From assembly GCA_013138975.1 (NCBI GenBank), contig WTBR01000041.1:1-64000 (forward strand): a stretch of DNA of 64,000 bases. Reading direction: 5' to 3'. The stretch comes from Bacteroidales bacterium (GTDB lineage: Bacteria; Bacteroidota; Bacteroidia; Bacteroidales; UBA12077). The notes beneath the pieces were generated by a model. It worked only from the letters and a program-made list of their open reading frames with translations, did no database searches and was not told the DNA's origin. The translations under genes and the position numbers were made by a program. Below, piece after piece: positions 61,902 through 64,000 of this stretch. Numbering within the stretch: the first letter of the stretch is position 1; the number at the start of each line of letters is the position of its first letter.

Positions 61902-61934
61902 CTATTTTTATGGAATTCGTATGGGAATCGCAAA

Positions 61935-63674
61935 CTATGCTTCGATAATTCCATATATTGATTGGTTTTCTCCTTTTGCAATAGCCCAACCTGCATTGCC
62001 ATAATCAAAGTGCCAATATTCTTTTAGGTCTACTACAAAACCTTCTTCTTCAAATAAATTAATTAGCAATTCTCTGTTTCTTTTTGCAAGTGCCGGAATA
62101 AAAGGATGGTATGGATAACATTTATCATTAAGATCAATTTTCAGTCCATCATTCGTTCCAAAATCCATTACAAAGTCATTTTTTAAATCATAAATTAAAG
62201 CATCTACTGCTCCTCCGGTCGCATGCAATGATTTGGAAGGTGGCGCAATAAAATAGGAAACATTTTCTTTAATTTCTTCCATTTCGAGTTTTGGATGTTC
62301 TTTCTGCATAAATTCAACCTTTTCTTCCCACAATTGTTTTTGATGTGCGAAAGATCTCCAAGCGGAACGAATAATCAATGTTTTATCCTGCTCATCTAAA
62401 ATTCTGCTTATTCTTCCTATTTTTTCATACACTTCTTCTCTAACCAGGTATTGATAATCTTTCTGTACAGATGGTTCATAAATTAAATTAAACCCGGAAT
62501 CTTTAAGACTTATTAAAGGAGAATTATTTTCTCTAATTTCGATTGTTTGAAGAAGTTGCAGATGCTTACGGTATTTCTTTTCAACCGACTCGCAATATTC
62601 ATGAGCATTTAAATAATCGCTGGTCTTTTTAATTACATAAGGTGATGTCATGGCTGAGAGCAATGCTCCATAACTCAGATTAAATTCTAATTCCGTTCCT
62701 ACTTTATGCTTTATTTTTTTTGAATTAACAATGATAAGGTCACTACTGGCTCCAATAATTTCAAGATCCAATTTGGGTGTTAATCCGGAAATCATAACAT
62801 CTTGCAATCCGATGCCTAATATTGCTCTATTTATCAGGCCAATATCTTTAAACTCAGGGATATTTCCAAAAGCATCCTGAGAAACTTCTCCGTAAGGTAA
62901 AGATGGTTTTGTTTTTGATTCAATTACTTCTGCTACCAAGGTAAATGCATCGGTAAATAAGCCCGGGATTGGATTCCGATGTAGCGTTTCTCGTCCTAAA
63001 AAGACGGACTCCCCTATTCTCAGATTATTAATTCTTTCAATATTTTTAGTCGACATAAACCAATCGTAATTGGCTGAGTTTCCGCCGGAAACAAAGTCTA
63101 ATGTTAATCCAAACTTTTCTTCAACATTACTGGCAAGGGTAGATAAATAATTCATTTTTTCCTCATCAGGATTTATGCCTCCAATACAAGCTAAATTAGT
63201 TCCTAAACCCACAAGCTCAATACTTTTCAGTTCTAAAATCTGCTCAATGGTGCTATCTACATCTGAAGGCATTATCCCTTCTCTTAGGTCTCCCAGTTCA
63301 AGCATTAATATGATTTTATGCTTTATATTTTGCTCTACCGCAAACTTAGAAAGTCTTTTAACAACTGAGATTTCTGAGTTTAAGCTAATATCGGCATATT
63401 TCACAACCTCTTCGGCTTGACTAAGCAAAGGTGTTCGTAGTAACATGAATTGAGCTTTTACACCTTCGGTGCGCATCTTTCTAATATTGCTAATCCTGGA
63501 ATCAGCAAGAATACTTATTCCATTTTTTACAAAGATATCAGCAATATCAGAATTTCCGCAAATCGCCTTAGTAACACCAATTATATTAATCCCTTTTGAA
63601 GCATACAATTCCTTCAGGGTTTTTATATTATGCCCAATTTTACCAAGGTTTATCTCTATTCTTGGGGTTGCCAT
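61935..63674 (-). CDS. Fused amino-acid racemase and VanX-like D,D-dipeptidase
   Basis: 579 residues. Residues about 1-360 are an alanine/ornithine racemase-like fold-type III PLP domain: IEINLGKIGHNIKTL, then IGVTKAICGN with the likely PLP lysine, DRREGI-like motif LGDLREGIMP, and SGGNSANYDW. Residues about 375-565 are a peptidase M15D/VanX domain: Arg in SAWRSFAHQ, SLHATGGAVDAL with zinc His and Asp, and EYWHFDYG (about 552-558) with catalytic Glu and zinc His. VanX-type enzymes cut D-Ala-D-Ala or similar D,D-dipeptides. The first 19 bp overlap a DUF1611 gene. It is probably cytosolic, for murein-peptide salvage. Confidence 0.85.
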   Translation of the reverse strand: MATPRIEINLGKIGHNIKTLKELYASKGINIIGVTKAICGNSDIADIFVKNGISILADSRISNIRKMRTEGVKAQFMLLRTPLLSQAEEVVKYADISLNSEISVVKRLSKFAVEQNIKHKIILMLELGDLREGIMPSDVDSTIEQILELKSIELVGLGTNLACIGGINPDEEKMNYLSTLASNVEEKFGLTLDFVSGGNSANYDWFMSTKNIERINNLRIGESVFLGRETLHRNPIPGLFTDAFTLVAEVIESKTKPSLPYGEVSQDAFGNIPEFKDIGLINRAILGIGLQDVMISGLTPKLDLEIIGASSDLIIVNSKKIKHKVGTELEFNLSYGALLSAMTSPYVIKKTSDYLNAHEYCESVEKKYRKHLQLLQTIEIRENNSPLISLKDSGFNLIYEPSVQKDYQYLVREEVYEKIGRISRILDEQDKTLIIRSAWRSFAHQKQLWEEKVEFMQKEHPKLEMEEIKENVSYFIAPPSKSLHATGGAVDALIYDLKNDFVMDFGTNDGLKIDLNDKCYPYHPFIPALAKRNRELLINLFEEEGFVVDLKEYWHFDYGNAGWAIAKGENQSIYGIIEA

Positions 63675-64000
63675 ATCAGATTCTCAGCCTTTAGTAATAC
63701 TGGAAATGTTTCAAATAATTTTACAATGATTTTTTCACATCCAAACTTTAATACATCTGTCGTTGGTAAATCATATTTATATTCATACTCTACTACTTTG
63801 TTTTTCACTTCATCATCTGTCATATCTTCATGATTAAGCGTAATTGCAATTACCTTTGATTTAGAAAATGCTTCTATTAATTCTATCTCACTTTCCAATG
63901 TAGGCATCGGAATATTGGGATAATCGCAATGATTTATTCTCTTTGGAGGGTGTTGCAAGATAACAGCATTTGGCATTGCTCCTCTAAGAATAGCGCTTGA
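63656..64000 (-). CDS. DUF1611 (DgcN-like) protein, C-terminal part (cut by window edge)
   Basis: The reading frame is open to the window edge. Visible residues begin SSAILRGAMPNAVILQHPPKR and continue with PMPTLESEIELIEAF, VIAITLNHEDMTDDEV and YEYKYDLPTTDVLKFG. These are typical of the C-terminal half of DUF1611, whose members (DgcN) are linked to D-glutamate and N-acyl-amino-acid metabolism beside dipeptide epimerases. It overlaps the racemase-VanX gene by 19 bp, so both are co-translated. An in-frame ATG at 63976 is internal, not the start. Confidence 0.75.
   Translation of the reverse strand, partial: SSAILRGAMPNAVILQHPPKRINHCDYPNIPMPTLESEIELIEAFSKSKVIAITLNHEDMTDDEVKNKVVEYEYKYDLPTTDVLKFGCEKIIVKLFETFPVLLKAENLIWQPQE

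Larger units (their letters stand above)
61438..61934. other. Intergenic stretch with TGTTCA motifs and an inverted-repeat element
   Basis: 497 bases. The first 140 carry five TGTTCA or TGAACA hexamers upstream of the Fic start; 61774-61901 is an inverted-repeat element. No gene is seen. Confidence 0.65.

Overview
The window is AT-rich chromosomal DNA from a member of the Bacteroidota, most likely an anaerobic or microaerobic marine or sediment Bacteroidia (Marinilabiliales/Prolixibacteraceae-like; the family is inference). The phylum call rests on a gldK-gldL-gldM-gldN/porP type IX secretion operon, DUF5723, DUF4270 and HU-SPOR proteins, a TonB receptor with a carboxypeptidase-like N-domain, and promoters of the TTG-N19/20-TAnnTTTG type.

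Layout. 1-6.0 kb is accessory DNA: the tail of an IS110-type transposase, a small conserved gene, then unrelated genes (MNT-HEPN fusion, membrane protein, HigB/HigA pair, FRG-DUF262 pair) with three copies of a 210-233 bp direct repeat between them, which resembles a cassette array. 6.5-18.7 kb holds envelope genes (LPP20-like protein, TonB receptor, DUF3352-like protein, lipoprotein plus DUF5723 barrel, FadL/OmpP1) and two families of small non-autonomous mobile elements. 19.6-23.3 kb is a sulfide:quinone oxidoreductase/DUF1641/DsrC-like/DsrE-like operon divergent from a Crp/Fnr regulator, with two FNR-like boxes between them. 23.3-26 kb has an Mla-type ABC pair and mannose-1-phosphate guanylyltransferase. 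26-32 kb is the type IX secretion operon. 32-50.2 kb is mostly housekeeping: a degenerate arginase-fold protein, topA, PBP1A, a double-NBD ABC protein, radA, a heptose adenylyltransferase, a flippase-like protein, panD, panC, a short starch-synthase-like protein, DUF4270, glmS, rfbB and galE.

50.8-55.2 kb has an HU-SPOR protein, a HAD hydrolase and the methylthioadenosine salvage set mtnA - class II aldolase - mtnP. A CAU tRNA at 55.25 kb is followed by two further partial copies of its own sequence, at 57.45 and 60.2 kb. They bracket a Fic gene plus a small protein, then an aldehyde:ferredoxin oxidoreductase with a second class II aldolase. This looks like a recombinase-less composite island built at a tRNA attachment site. 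A second Fic gene follows. The window ends in a protein that fuses an amino-acid racemase to a VanX-like D,D-dipeptidase, overlapping a DUF1611 gene, probably part of a murein-peptide or D-amino-acid salvage operon.

The most interesting candidates are the repeat-bounded cassettes with the FRG-DUF262 pair, the tRNA-anchored aldolase/oxidoreductase island next to mtnA/mtnP, the racemase-VanX fusion, and a 135-bp mobile element seen twice at identical length with different 9-bp target duplications. All functions are read from motifs and gene order; no database search was run.
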